This document shows positions 16,856 to 26,879 of a stretch of DNA of 64,000 nt, piece by piece. The DNA comes from Tritrichomonas musculus (lineage: Eukaryota; Parabasalia; Tritrichomonadida; Tritrichomonadidae). A model generated the notes under the pieces. The model saw nothing but the letters and a program-made list of their open reading frames with translations. It was not told where the DNA came from and made no database searches. The stretch is taken from contig JAPFFF010000019.1 of assembly GCA_039105265.1 (NCBI GenBank), forward strand, positions 2,140,501 to 2,204,500. The letters are read 5' to 3'. Each line of letters begins with the position of its first letter. Position 1 is the stretch's first letter. The position numbers and the translations under genes are program-made.

Positions 16856-19800
16856 ATGAACAATCAGCTTTTAACAAAATTGACTAAACAACAAATTTTA
16901 TCATTACCTGGTTTTCAAAATCAAAACACTATGTCATTGACTCAATTACGAACACAACTACGAACGAATATGAGAAATATGAATTTAAAATATGGAGCTA
17001 GAATTAATGATTATATTAATGGATTCAAGAAAACTGATGATGAGTTATTCAAACGAATGAAACAAATGAAAAATGAACAGAAAATGAAACATACAACAAC
17101 TGAACAATATAAACAACACATCAAACAAAATGCAATTGAAGAACGACAAATGATGAATGATGTTAATGATGTATATCATGAATCAAAATCAGATGAACGT
17201 AAAGCATATGAACAACGTGTCAGTGAAGTCAAAGATAAGAAACAATACAAAGAATATATGAAACAATTCATCTATAACACCAACAATGAAATATCATTTG
17301 AAATAGATATCGGTGATGATGAAGATAAACGTATTGCATTCACTGAAATGTTGAGATACATATATTCACACAAGACAACCACAAGACCTGTTGTCAAAGC
17401 TTATTCATTAGATGGCAGTTATAAATGGTTCACACTATCAAACAAATTCAATATGGATTCTACAATTGGTCATATTGCTGGAACAATTGATTTAAACACT
17501 GATGAATCAGACATGAACCCATACATTGACAATGTATTTGCACCCGTTCGTTATGAAATTCTATTCATTGACAAATCCACTAACAACAAAACATCTAAAT
17601 TCAAAATCAAAAAACAAAGCCCATCATCAAATAAAATCTATGACGAAGAAATAGAATTAGATGAAGATTTTCGAGATTCAAAAGATGGTTCATTCTTTCC
17701 ATACATTAATTTATCTGATGTTGATTTGACTGATTACCAGATATTCAATAGTTTTGACAAAAATAATTACAATGATAATTGTTTTGTCTATGCATGTATA
17801 AAATCTGGAGTGTTCACAATGCAAGAGATACAACATTTGAGATATTGTGTAATGACAAAATCAATACCGAATGACAAGATAATTAACATTGCCAAACAGT
17901 TCAAATGTCATTTCATCATTACTCGAATTGATGAACGAAGACCAGTTAGTAGACAACAAATAATGCAAATCAACACAACTAAAAAATCATGGGCTAAAGA
18001 TTATAAACGCACTGTTCGTTTGTTGTTGTACAAAGAGCACTACATGATAAACAAACCTATTGATGGTAAACCATTGATAACTGTATTGCGAAATATGTTT
18101 AGAGATGGTCAATTTGAAGAAATCAAAGCATGTGAAAAAAATATATTATCATCAACTGAATACAATCATTTGAACGATTATGAAGATTTAGAATATGATG
18201 ATAAACTATGTTTGAAACCAATCAAACGCTGTCAAAAGGAAGCTAAACAATGGACTGAAATATATTTTAGTGATTATGAATCAAATGTTAATGTATCACC
18301 ACACGTTCCATATTTAAATTGTACAGTTCATCGAGACAATGAAAAAATATTATCAATGTCATTCATTGGTGATGATATATCAAATCAATTATTAGATTAT
18401 CTAGCTGATGGTTCATTAACATATTTTCATAATTTGAAATATGATTCATGCTTTTTCATTAACACACCTGGTTGGAATGTTAAAATTATTGAACGTTCAG
18501 GAACGATTCTTCAACTAGTGATGATGAAATATGATGATGGTAAATTAATCAAAACATTAACGTTTCGTGATAGCTATTCATTAATTCCTGCACCACTTCG
18601 AGATTTTGCAACAATGTTTAAATTAAATGTTCATAAGGAAGTGATGGCATATAAATTATACAACGAACGAAACATCAAACGAAATATAGTTTCAGCGTTA
18701 GAATTTCAAATTCAATATTTCAATGAACAGAAAGATAAAAAATCATTCAATGAAATCAAAAATGATTGGCGACAATTAATAACAAACTCACAAATTGCAA
18801 ATGCATATAATGACAAACAATTAACGATTGATATTATGAAATACGCAAAGTTCTATTGTAAAAAAGATTGCATCGTGTTAATGAAGGGCATTGAGAAATT
18901 TAATAATGATTTGCAAACTGTCTTCGCAAAAACTAAAACAAAAATGTTTAACGTTCATCAATATATTTCTATCTCATCAATTGGTTATCAATTTGCTTTA
19001 AACTATGGATGTTTCGATGGTTGTTGTGAATTATCAGGTAAACCACAAAACTTCATTCAACGATGTGTCAGTGGTGGTCGTACAATGACAGCAAACAATG
19101 AAAAGCAATACATCGAGGGCAACATACAAGATTTCGATGCTGTTTCATTATATCCATCAGCAATGCATGTCATGAATGGCGTACCAAAAGGAAAACCAAA
19201 AATAATACCATCAAACATAACAACTAATGAATTGTTATCATACGACACATTTTTCATTGAAATCAATATCACAAACATCAAATGTAAATCATCACGACCA
19301 TATAGATTCGGTCAGGTGTTTAAATACAATGATGTTGGCAGCAAGATATTTTGTAATGAATGTGTCCAGCATTATTATTTAGACAAAAGAGCATTTGAAG
19401 ATTTAATTGAATTTTATGATTTCGATTATGAATTCATTCGTGGATATTATTTCAATGATGGATTTAATAACAAAATCAACGTATTCATTGAAAAATTATT
19501 TAAACTTCGTGAACAATATAAACGAGACCATAACCCACTAGAAAAAACAATCAAACTATTATTAAATTCAATCTATGGCAAATCAATATTGAAAGCAATA
19601 ACAACAGAAACAAAATGTGTACCACGAAATAAAATCATTGGTTATATTTGGAAACATTACAATTATATTCGTGAAGTCGTTGATAATGAAAATATTAATA
19701 ACGTATATGTCAAACGAATCAAACCAATCAATAATCATTTTAATTTACCACAATTTGGAGCATCTGTTTTGTCATGGTCAAAATATTTAATGAATCGTGT

Positions 19801-20272
19801 TATTGGTACAGCTGAACAACATAACATCAATGTATATTACCAAGATTGCGACAGTTTACACATATTCAACGATGACATTGAAAAGCTAGCCAAGATATAC
19901 AAACTCAAATATGGCAAGGATTTGATAGGAAAACAAATGACTCAATATCATTGTGATTTCGATTCGTTTGATGGTGCTGTTGGTGCTATTCATTCACGTA
20001 AATTAATTGCTCTCGGTAAAAAATCATATCTCGATATACTAGTCGATGAACAAGGTCATGAAGGTTATCACATCAGAATGAAAGGCATTCCAAAGCAAGT
20101 CATTTTGAATAAATGCAAACGAATGAACATCACAGTTGAAGAGTTATATGAGCGAATGTATCATGGAGAATCAATAACATTTAATTTACTTGATGGCTGC
20201 AATTGTTTCAAGAAAACAAAATCATATCAACAAACAAATTTAAATCAATTTTCACGAACTGTTAAATTTTAA
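16856..20272 (+). CDS. polB: Family B DNA polymerase, protein-primed type
   Basis: 1138 residues. Residues 1-65 share a domain with the 893-residue neighbour. An OTU-protease-like region follows: DNCFVYAC near 305-313 and EHY near 392 fit the Cys and His boxes of that family. Exonuclease motifs: SDYES near 471, HNLKYD near 525, YCKKDC near 667. Palm motifs: DFDAVSLYPS near 759, LLLNSIYGKS near 900, DCDS near 995, then KGIPKQ near 1077. Catalytic acidic residues are present. It lacks the HNH insert of the polymerases in blocks A and F and is a separate lineage. Motif TTTATTTTTG occurs 24 bases upstream, further than usual. Confidence 0.93.
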   Translation: MNNQLLTKLTKQQILSLPGFQNQNTMSLTQLRTQLRTNMRNMNLKYGARINDYINGFKKTDDELFKRMKQMKNEQKMKHTTTEQYKQHIKQNAIEERQMMNDVNDVYHESKSDERKAYEQRVSEVKDKKQYKEYMKQFIYNTNNEISFEIDIGDDEDKRIAFTEMLRYIYSHKTTTRPVVKAYSLDGSYKWFTLSNKFNMDSTIGHIAGTIDLNTDESDMNPYIDNVFAPVRYEILFIDKSTNNKTSKFKIKKQSPSSNKIYDEEIELDEDFRDSKDGSFFPYINLSDVDLTDYQIFNSFDKNNYNDNCFVYACIKSGVFTMQEIQHLRYCVMTKSIPNDKIINIAKQFKCHFIITRIDERRPVSRQQIMQINTTKKSWAKDYKRTVRLLLYKEHYMINKPIDGKPLITVLRNMFRDGQFEEIKACEKNILSSTEYNHLNDYEDLEYDDKLCLKPIKRCQKEAKQWTEIYFSDYESNVNVSPHVPYLNCTVHRDNEKILSMSFIGDDISNQLLDYLADGSLTYFHNLKYDSCFFINTPGWNVKIIERSGTILQLVMMKYDDGKLIKTLTFRDSYSLIPAPLRDFATMFKLNVHKEVMAYKLYNERNIKRNIVSALEFQIQYFNEQKDKKSFNEIKNDWRQLITNSQIANAYNDKQLTIDIMKYAKFYCKKDCIVLMKGIEKFNNDLQTVFAKTKTKMFNVHQYISISSIGYQFALNYGCFDGCCELSGKPQNFIQRCVSGGRTMTANNEKQYIEGNIQDFDAVSLYPSAMHVMNGVPKGKPKIIPSNITTNELLSYDTFFIEINITNIKCKSSRPYRFGQVFKYNDVGSKIFCNECVQHYYLDKRAFEDLIEFYDFDYEFIRGYYFNDGFNNKINVFIEKLFKLREQYKRDHNPLEKTIKLLLNSIYGKSILKAITTETKCVPRNKIIGYIWKHYNYIREVVDNENINNVYVKRIKPINNHFNLPQFGASVLSWSKYLMNRVIGTAEQHNINVYYQDCDSLHIFNDDIEKLAKIYKLKYGKDLIGKQMTQYHCDFDSFDGAVGAIHSRKLIALGKKSYLDILVDEQGHEGYHIRMKGIPKQVILNKCKRMNITVEELYERMYHGESITFNLLDGCNCFKKTKSYQQTNLNQFSRTVKF

Positions 20273-20310
20273 ATGATGGTTTTTTACTTGTTTCATTTTT
20301 TATTTATTTT

Positions 20311-20320
20311 TTTATTTTTA
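20311..20320 (+). promoter_or_regulatory. T-rich start motif of the GIY-YIG-like gene
   Basis: TTTATTTTTA, 6 bases before the ATG at 20327; it decides that start over an ATG at 20273. Confidence 0.6.
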
Positions 20321-20326
20321 TCTCAA

Positions 20327-21040
20327 ATGTCAACATCTGAATTCGACCATTTAACACGTGAACAATTAATCGATATGATTATTGAATTGAGAGCAGAGAA
20401 TGAACGTTTGAATAATGAGTTAATGAATGAAGACGATGATGATGATGTAGAAACGGAACCAATCAAACAATGTCAATTCATACAATCACAACTAGAAACT
20501 ACAACAAAAGAACTTCAACGCTACAAAGACAAATATGATTGTAAAACACTTGAGGACTTCATGAAACTCTATGGATGGGCTGATAGAATCGATTTGAAAG
20601 ATATTAAGAAACATTTATTGGCTGAAACTGGTTTGAAATATACTATCGCTAAACTATCAAGAGAATTGCCAAAGTTTGGATATAATATCACTAGATGTGG
20701 TAATCGTGGTACATCATATGCGAACAAAAAACCTGAAGGCTATATTTATCTTGTCCAACTAATCAAACACAAAGACACCACCATATACAAAGCAGGCAAA
20801 ACATTTAAGATGGCAAGTAGATTAGCAACATATAAAAAACAAGATGGAGGAGCCACACAACTGAGATGTGAATTTGTTAATAATAGTCTCAAAGCTGAAC
20901 AATGTTTATTAGCTGAATTAAATAAACTAGTTGTAGAAAACAAATTGAAGAAAGATTCATATGGTGATGAATATTTTGATGGTCCATTCGAAACAATAGA
21001 AAAGGTTTATGATGAAGTCGTTAAGAAATATCAAAAATAA
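20327..21040 (+). CDS. Winged-helix plus GIY-YIG-like (T5orf172-type) protein
   Basis: 237 residues. A coiled coil (about 5-70) leads into a helix-turn-helix-like domain (about 80-130: LKDIKKHLLAETGLKYTIAKLSRELPKFGYNITR), then a GIY-YIG/T5orf172-like nuclease-type domain from about 138 (PEGYIYLVQL...IYKAGKT...RLATYKK...AEQCLLAEL). The GYIYLV and YKAGKT boxes are the hallmark; a full catalytic set (Arg, Glu) is plausible but I cannot assign it with certainty. Such proteins are common in large DNA viruses and phages. The start was set at 20327 by the T-rich motif; the frame is open back to 20273, directly after the polymerase stop, where it would read as a run of hydrophobic residues. Confidence 0.78.
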   Translation: MSTSEFDHLTREQLIDMIIELRAENERLNNELMNEDDDDDVETEPIKQCQFIQSQLETTTKELQRYKDKYDCKTLEDFMKLYGWADRIDLKDIKKHLLAETGLKYTIAKLSRELPKFGYNITRCGNRGTSYANKKPEGYIYLVQLIKHKDTTIYKAGKTFKMASRLATYKKQDGGATQLRCEFVNNSLKAEQCLLAELNKLVVENKLKKDSYGDEYFDGPFETIEKVYDEVVKKYQK

Positions 21041-21064
21041 ATTAATTCATAAATTATATAATTT

Positions 21065-21074
21065 TTTATTTTTG
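21065..21074 (+). promoter_or_regulatory. T-rich start motif of the 103-residue gene
   Basis: TTTATTTTTG, 12 bases before the ATG at 21087. Confidence 0.55.
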
Positions 21075-21086
21075 TCATAAATTAAC

Positions 21087-21398
21087 ATGGCAACATCTAA
21101 CAACTATAAATTTTTAATATGGCAAGAATCAATTGATGATGAACATATGAAACTTCATTTAGTTCGTAGACATAAAAATAATTTTCGTCAAGTCCACAAA
21201 CATTTCAAAAATAATGATGAATGTTGGTATTATAATTTCAATATCGCTGATAACATACGACCAAGTCATGAAATTAAAAAACTTGTCATTGATAATTTTC
21301 GTGGTAAAGATTATAAGATTAATGATTTCAATATTATCATCAATAAATCAATATCAAATGAATTAAAAACATTGATTGAAAACCATTTTCAAAAATAA
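21087..21398 (+). CDS. Free-standing copy of the KilA-N partner domain
   Basis: 103 residues, homologous over its length to the C-terminal domain of the KilA-N-type protein in block A (IWQESIDDEHMKLHLVRRHKNNFRQV here; IWLEDLPKDKDSVVLHLVRR there). The pattern of an aromatic strand, LHLVRR, then an acidic WYYNF/WIFID box and a terminal helix is kept. KilA-N proteins of iridoviruses also carry a short C-terminal partner domain; whether this is that family is not settled. A role as a DNA- or protein-binding adaptor is a guess. Confidence 0.7.
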   Translation: MATSNNYKFLIWQESIDDEHMKLHLVRRHKNNFRQVHKHFKNNDECWYYNFNIADNIRPSHEIKKLVIDNFRGKDYKINDFNIIINKSISNELKTLIENHFQK

Positions 21399-21421
21399 AT
21401 CATTGATGATAAAATATTTTT

Positions 21422-24400
21422 TTATTTGTTCAACAATTCTTCTATCTTCATTTCTAGTTCATTTATTTTTGCTTGTAATTTATCTATTTGTGATTGCATA
21501 GCTAACTTATCATCAACTTCATGTTCGTCATCAACTTCAGCTAATGTGATAGTTATTGAATATGTTCCGTTGTAATCAGCAATTGCACCTGTAGATTCGT
21601 TCCAAATAATTTGTAAATCATATCCCGCGGGTACTGTCATCCAATGAATAACTTGACCATTTGATTGGGTTGTTGTCTTTTCGGTTTTGAAAATGATATC
21701 AAATTTTTGTGTATCTGGATGGTTATCTTCATAGCCTATCAAATGTGCTCCTTCATGAAATTCAACAAATGATGTGTCTGTTCCTTCTTCTTCCCATCTA
21801 TGACGTTCTACATTTAGTGTTCGTTTAGTTTTTTCAATTCTTTGAACAGATAAATTAGTTTTGTCAACGTAATGGTTTTGATTATATGTAAACGTTGTGT
21901 AATGGTCTCTCACATAATCTATTGTCGCTAGTGATTGTAATTCATAAGCTAATTCATCTTCGTTAACAAATTGTTCTTCCAGCTGTGATTTGTTTAAATA
22001 ATTTTCATTCAAATCTGATTTCAAAACATAATTTGATAATGCTTCATTCACTTCATCAACTGTTGGATATTCAGTCATATCAATTGTTGGTGGCTCATAT
22101 TTTAATGCTTCCAATGCTGTTATTCTTTTGTCGAGTTCATTTGTTGTTTCTTTGTATACCAAATCATTTATACCTCGTTCACTGATTTTATATTTTACAT
22201 CATTTGTCGTTATTGTATAAACTACATTTGATTGTTCATTCATATTGAATGTCGTCCATGTTAAACATGCTAGATTATCACCTACAATATCAACACCACC
22301 TTTGCCATCTACCCATTCATCACCTGTTAGCTGTGGTTCATCATATGGACTAAAAATGATTTTCAAATTGTATGAATTTTGTTTATTGTCATTTGATGTA
22401 AAATTAACTATCAAATCTAATGAACCAGAATAAATAGGATGTTCAAATGTTATCATTAACAAATTTTGTGATTGGTCTTCAGGTAGTGTGCAATTATTAA
22501 TAGCTACATCAACAAAATCTGATAACTTGACCATTCCTTGTAAATCTTTTTTATATGCTACATCACGAATTGTATTATTAAAATTATCCAATTTATTACA
22601 AACAACACTAAAAACAGGTTTCAATGAATCACGGTAATAAATACAAACATCATTCAATGTCGCATATGACACAATCATTGCATGTGGATTGTTTGCGCTC
22701 TCTTCATTATCGTCAGCATATAATGAACTGAATTTAGGTTTGACATGAGCGGCATGAATCCATGATTTCAATTTAACATATCCATCACTGTTTGTCATTC
22801 TTGAATTTTCAAATGGTACTGGAGTCAAATTTTCACTATAATCAACAGCTGCCATTTCAACCTCTGATGCTTCACCACTCGTTGTTGCTAATCTGGTGTA
22901 TCCATTATTAATAAAATTTCTAAATTTGCCCATCCCAATTGAAACATAATTACCTGCTAATTCAAGAGTGTTTCCAATTGATAACGCAGTTGATGCAACA
23001 GACAGAATCAAAGCAATATCAGTTTTGATGTTCAATGATTTCACTTTACTCTCGAGATGTGAAACTCTATCTTTCACGTCTGCCATTTCAACATCTAAAT
23101 TATCAACACGCTTTGTTATCTTGTCAACATCATAAACTATGACATCTTGTGTATTCGCTACTATATTTAAATCACTTCTCATCGTTGTTATATTATCAGC
23201 TGTGATTATTTTTGATGATGTGATATTATAGTCAGTATACAATGTTGTTGCAGCGTTTGGATTTGGTGAAATTGTATAAAATTGTTGGTCGATAATATAT
23301 TTGAATGGATTCGTTGTGGGGTCCCAATTTATCTCTTCGATTGGTCTCAACATTTTTCGGTTCAAATGTAATGTGATATCTTTCGTTGTTAGATTTGATG
23401 CTTCAAATTTAGCTCCTAGTTTTTGAATAACTTCCTTCACTGTCTTCAATTTAATATAATAAACTTGTGGACCGCTTGTGTATTCCTCGAGTGGGTCGTT
23501 CGTTATATAAATATCACAAATGAATTTATTTGATATACCTCCAATATTGACGAACATATGCAGCTCCTTCATGTGATTGATATAACTATTGAGTAATTGT
23601 TTTTTCAATGCATCTGTTTTTCTATCTACATTAATTGCAATACGTATTTGAGCGTGATAATAATTAGGTTCAAGATATTTATCAAATCTATCAGTGAAAC
23701 CACCAAATGATAACATGCTTTTCAATGACGGCAACCCATCGCGTGCAACGTCAAAATGTTCATTATTGTCATATAATCCATCAAATGTTATTGTTGTTCT
23801 GTTATCTTGCAATATTGTTTTGAATACTGCTTTCTCATCTGTTGTGTCAATATTGAACCAGTTTTTGATAATGTAATCATTGAAATCATTTTTTTCAATT
23901 GAAATTACAAAATGTCCCTGTTGGTCTGCATGTTTGATAGCACTGATAGCCTCTTCAGCTTTTGATTTCGCTTGTATATTTTCACCAACCCATTTTTCAC
24001 TATCCCAAGTCAGCAGCCAAGTGTTATTAAAACAATATTCAGTGAATGTAAATTCCATGCCTGTTGGTATTGAATAGTTATCAGGAATATTAAACGTCAT
24101 TGAATAATTTTCATCTGATTCATTAATATATGATGGTTTGTAGAAATACGCAATATTTGACTCATGCAACTTCAAAGCATTTCTTGCATTAATGATATCA
24201 CACTTGATTTCAGGAATTGTTGATTCAATAGCGTTTTGATTTAATAGATACATTATCGATATTTCACCCTGCAGATAACATTTCATTAATTCAATTGATG
24301 ATTGTTTATCAACTGCAATAAATGGTTCAACACTCCAATCAATAGCTTCATGATTAATGATATATGTTAGTGGTGTTTGTGAATGAATTGTAATAACTGG

Positions 24401-25564
24401 ACAATATAAACGATTATCTTCAACGTAGATATAAAAATCTTTCATAAATGCTCCAGACTCATCAATGATTTCATTTTTTCTTAACACTATTCGAAACACA
24501 TTTAATTTATTTTTTATTGTCTTCAATTTATTTATCGTCGTTGATGGTATGTGTTTTATTCCAAGCTTCTTGCATTCAATCGAATTATAAATATAATCAT
24601 CAGTGTATACATCATCATTTTCAATATAATAATATTCATAACCTTGTACGTTTCTAAAATTGCTTTCGACTGGCTTCAAATCATTAATATCAACGCCATT
24701 AATTAATCCATTAACTTGTAAATCATAAGGCATATTCATTTTCCCATAAACTGGTTTTGATTCATCAAATGGTCGTTCATATGGGTCATCAGTTAATGGA
24801 ATTGATAAATTTTTTATTTCTTGGCTTGGGTCAACAATTTCATATTTATGTTTATCATCATCACTTTCATTCAATGGTGCCCATATTTTTGATAGCTCTA
24901 CAATCAATGGTAATCTACTTGCTGTATACACAGTTTCTATTTTATCCAATGGTGCCATTAATTGTTCAGCATTAGCCCCCCAAACTCTAGTGCTAAATCT
25001 TGAGAATGATTGCCATATGTTTTGTATCTCTGGATTAATCGTTGATGTTATATATCCATCGAGATTATTAACTAAACCATCTAACGCTGTTAATTGGTCA
25101 TGCAATCCTCCTTCATCCATACAATGACAGCTATTAATTCCAGACACTTGATTTATCAAATTATTGACGGCATTATTAATTTCGAACATACTTGAATTCG
25201 TCCATTGCCACAATTCTAATAATGCATTCTCTGACATCTTAACATTTTTATCAATCACATTTAATTTATCATTAGCATATTTCAAACTATGATATACTGT
25301 AATTGCTTTCAATATTTCATTGATTGCACTTATTGCTGTTTTCTTCAAAAAATCAGGGTCATTGCCTCCCGTCGATACCAAATCATTAACTTCATCCTTG
25401 TTGTAAATGCAATTGAATTTAATTGTATCATTATCATCATTTATTATTTTTATTTCATTATTTCCCTCATCGTCTTCATCAACGAAAATCTTAAATCCCT
25501 TGTCATTAAAAATTTCAGTTTCTTTAGATTTGTAAGCGTATAACGCAATTGTCATTTTATTCAT
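21422..25564 (-). CDS. Very large fibre-like protein
   Basis: 1380 residues (1377 if the ATG at 25555 is used). The front is helical with a Cys pair (SGINSCHCMDEGG). The centre has a core shared with the block D protein at 38688: DPTTNPFKYIIDQQFY, NPNAATTLYTDYN, and TADNITTMRSDLN. Behind it come heptad-like coiled coils (ITKRVDNLDVEMADVKDRVSHLESKV), a short hydrophobic Gly/Ala segment, and then beta-rich and coiled-coil parts ending in a leucine-rich coil. Trimeric fibres of viruses look like this. It faces the penton-like gene head to head, 9 bases apart, which would suit a joint vertex complex; this is inference. Confidence 0.7.
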   Translation of the reverse strand: MNKMTIALYAYKSKETEIFNDKGFKIFVDEDDEGNNEIKIINDDNDTIKFNCIYNKDEVNDLVSTGGNDPDFLKKTAISAINEILKAITVYHSLKYANDKLNVIDKNVKMSENALLELWQWTNSSMFEINNAVNNLINQVSGINSCHCMDEGGLHDQLTALDGLVNNLDGYITSTINPEIQNIWQSFSRFSTRVWGANAEQLMAPLDKIETVYTASRLPLIVELSKIWAPLNESDDDKHKYEIVDPSQEIKNLSIPLTDDPYERPFDESKPVYGKMNMPYDLQVNGLINGVDINDLKPVESNFRNVQGYEYYYIENDDVYTDDYIYNSIECKKLGIKHIPSTTINKLKTIKNKLNVFRIVLRKNEIIDESGAFMKDFYIYVEDNRLYCPVITIHSQTPLTYIINHEAIDWSVEPFIAVDKQSSIELMKCYLQGEISIMYLLNQNAIESTIPEIKCDIINARNALKLHESNIAYFYKPSYINESDENYSMTFNIPDNYSIPTGMEFTFTEYCFNNTWLLTWDSEKWVGENIQAKSKAEEAISAIKHADQQGHFVISIEKNDFNDYIIKNWFNIDTTDEKAVFKTILQDNRTTITFDGLYDNNEHFDVARDGLPSLKSMLSFGGFTDRFDKYLEPNYYHAQIRIAINVDRKTDALKKQLLNSYINHMKELHMFVNIGGISNKFICDIYITNDPLEEYTSGPQVYYIKLKTVKEVIQKLGAKFEASNLTTKDITLHLNRKMLRPIEEINWDPTTNPFKYIIDQQFYTISPNPNAATTLYTDYNITSSKIITADNITTMRSDLNIVANTQDVIVYDVDKITKRVDNLDVEMADVKDRVSHLESKVKSLNIKTDIALILSVASTALSIGNTLELAGNYVSIGMGKFRNFINNGYTRLATTSGEASEVEMAAVDYSENLTPVPFENSRMTNSDGYVKLKSWIHAAHVKPKFSSLYADDNEESANNPHAMIVSYATLNDVCIYYRDSLKPVFSVVCNKLDNFNNTIRDVAYKKDLQGMVKLSDFVDVAINNCTLPEDQSQNLLMITFEHPIYSGSLDLIVNFTSNDNKQNSYNLKIIFSPYDEPQLTGDEWVDGKGGVDIVGDNLACLTWTTFNMNEQSNVVYTITTNDVKYKISERGINDLVYKETTNELDKRITALEALKYEPPTIDMTEYPTVDEVNEALSNYVLKSDLNENYLNKSQLEEQFVNEDELAYELQSLATIDYVRDHYTTFTYNQNHYVDKTNLSVQRIEKTKRTLNVERHRWEEEGTDTSFVEFHEGAHLIGYEDNHPDTQKFDIIFKTEKTTTQSNGQVIHWMTVPAGYDLQIIWNESTGAIADYNGTYSITITLAEVDDEHEVDDKLAMQSQIDKLQAKINELEMKIEELLNK

Positions 25565-25573
25565 TATTAAATT

Positions 25574-26332
25574 ATGTTATATTCTGTTCATTCGAAACCA
25601 TCTGACTATAGCACTGTGTCATTAAATATAGACATTCCGTGGAAATGTAGTTATATCAAATATTATATTTCATCCATTAACACAATATCAAATATTTTAT
25701 ATTCAACGACTGATGACACTTTTGAATTCATTGATGATGAAAAACAATTAATAAAAATAACATTTGAAAATAAATATTCATATGAAATCAAAGAATTAAT
25801 TAAAAAAATGAATTCAACACAAATGAAAAATGATGAATGTGTCAATATTATAACATTTAGTGTAAACGCTGACAATACAATAACCATGCTTTCAACAAAA
25901 GATATCATCATTAAATCTATCAGTCATCGAATACAACTATTAACTGGATTATATAACACCACACTACCAATTGAAATCAAAAATAACACACCATACGTAA
26001 TTCATGATTTACCAGTTTTAAATTATGCTAATAAATTATATCTTGTATCACTACAGGGTCAGCCAGTTTATAGTTCAATTGGTGAAAAAGAATACACACC
26101 ATCAGTAATTGCAAACATCGATTCAATGATTTTAAATCAAGCTCCACTCATTGTTAACTATGACCAGACCAAACCAATAAAAATAAAAACTAATAGCGAT
26201 TCATTAAAATATCTTGAAATGCGTCTCGTTGATTTCATGTATCAACCAATTAAACTAATGAGTCCGTTATTCATCACAATCAAAATCAAACCATCAACTG
26301 ATGCAAACGTTGGAGATATCATAAGTAAATAA
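25574..26332 (+). CDS. Penton-like or minor capsid protein
   Basis: 252 residues, beta-rich. It opens like polinton penton proteins (MLYSVHSKPSDYSTVSLNIDIPWKCSYIKYYISSI), where a short N-terminal sequence is followed by strands, and its last 50 residues (IKTNSDSLKYLEMRLVDFMYQPIKLMSPLFITIKIKP) match the usual end of single-jelly-roll penton proteins, a strand, a turn with Asp, and a terminal strand. The 164-residue protein at 45298 in block D ends in the same way. It is divergently paired with the fibre-like gene. The assignment is by pattern and position only. Confidence 0.6.
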   Translation: MLYSVHSKPSDYSTVSLNIDIPWKCSYIKYYISSINTISNILYSTTDDTFEFIDDEKQLIKITFENKYSYEIKELIKKMNSTQMKNDECVNIITFSVNADNTITMLSTKDIIIKSISHRIQLLTGLYNTTLPIEIKNNTPYVIHDLPVLNYANKLYLVSLQGQPVYSSIGEKEYTPSVIANIDSMILNQAPLIVNYDQTKPIKIKTNSDSLKYLEMRLVDFMYQPIKLMSPLFITIKIKPSTDANVGDIISK

Positions 26333-26334
26333 AT

Positions 26335-26595
26335 TTATTTATGTTCTTCGATTTGTTTTTTCATTTCTATCAATTCATTTTTTTTACGTTGACGATATTC
26401 TTTCTGTTGTCTCTTCCTTGCTTCCTTTCTCTCTTCATCATTAGCGTATTTGCTTTTTCTTCCACGTTTAACTTCTGGTTGTGGTTTTGGTTTATCTTCA
26501 AATTGCAGATTTTCAATAGACTTTGATTTTGACATGGATTTAATGATAGGTGTTTGATTGAATTGATTTAAATCTAATTTATTGTTTTCAGTCAT
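26335..26595 (-). CDS. Small basic protein with AT-hook-like and bZIP-like stretch
   Basis: 86 residues from the ATG at 26595. An AT-hook-like RGRK is followed by a long basic helix (EERKEARKRQQKEYRQRKK) and a short leucine/isoleucine coil, so DNA binding is likely. I prefer this start to two upstream in-frame ATGs because TTTATTG lies 9 bases ahead, exactly as for its neighbour at 26879. Its stop lies 2 bases past the end of the penton-like gene on the other strand. Confidence 0.6.
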   Translation of the reverse strand: MTENNKLDLNQFNQTPIIKSMSKSKSIENLQFEDKPKPQPEVKRGRKSKYANDEERKEARKRQQKEYRQRKKNELIEMKKQIEEHK

Positions 26596-26615
26596 TTTAG
26601 ACATCAATAAAAAAA

Positions 26616-26879
26616 TCATTTATTATTTTTGGTTGGGTTATAAATCAATCTATATGTTCGACCATTATAACATTCATCTATTATATACTCATCAATATTA
26701 AACGTTTCATCAGTGAACATTTTTATTTTTGTCTCTTCTTTCAACTTCTTCATTTGTTGACTCAATGTCTTATCATCTCGTTTCAACAGAACACTCAATG
26801 GTTGAAAATAAATTAATTCGATTCGCTCGTATTCCTTTGGTATTGGTGTGTAATCGATTGGGTCAGTTAGTCGTTTCAT
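26616..26879 (-). CDS. Small hypothetical protein
   Basis: 87 residues (MKRLTDPIDYTPIPKEYERIELIYFQPLSVLLK...YIIDECYNGRTYRLIYN). It has the look of a compact mixed alpha/beta protein. TTTATTG lies 9 bases before the ATG, the same arrangement as the gene behind it. No family recognised. Confidence 0.55.
   Translation of the reverse strand: MKRLTDPIDYTPIPKEYERIELIYFQPLSVLLKRDDKTLSQQMKKLKEETKIKMFTDETFNIDEYIIDECYNGRTYRLIYNPTKNNK

Noticed and set aside
16797-16856. Rho-independent-type terminators behind block B genes
   Set aside because: T-runs are present everywhere in this AT-rich sequence and are not preceded by GC-rich hairpins; they fit start motifs of the next gene better.
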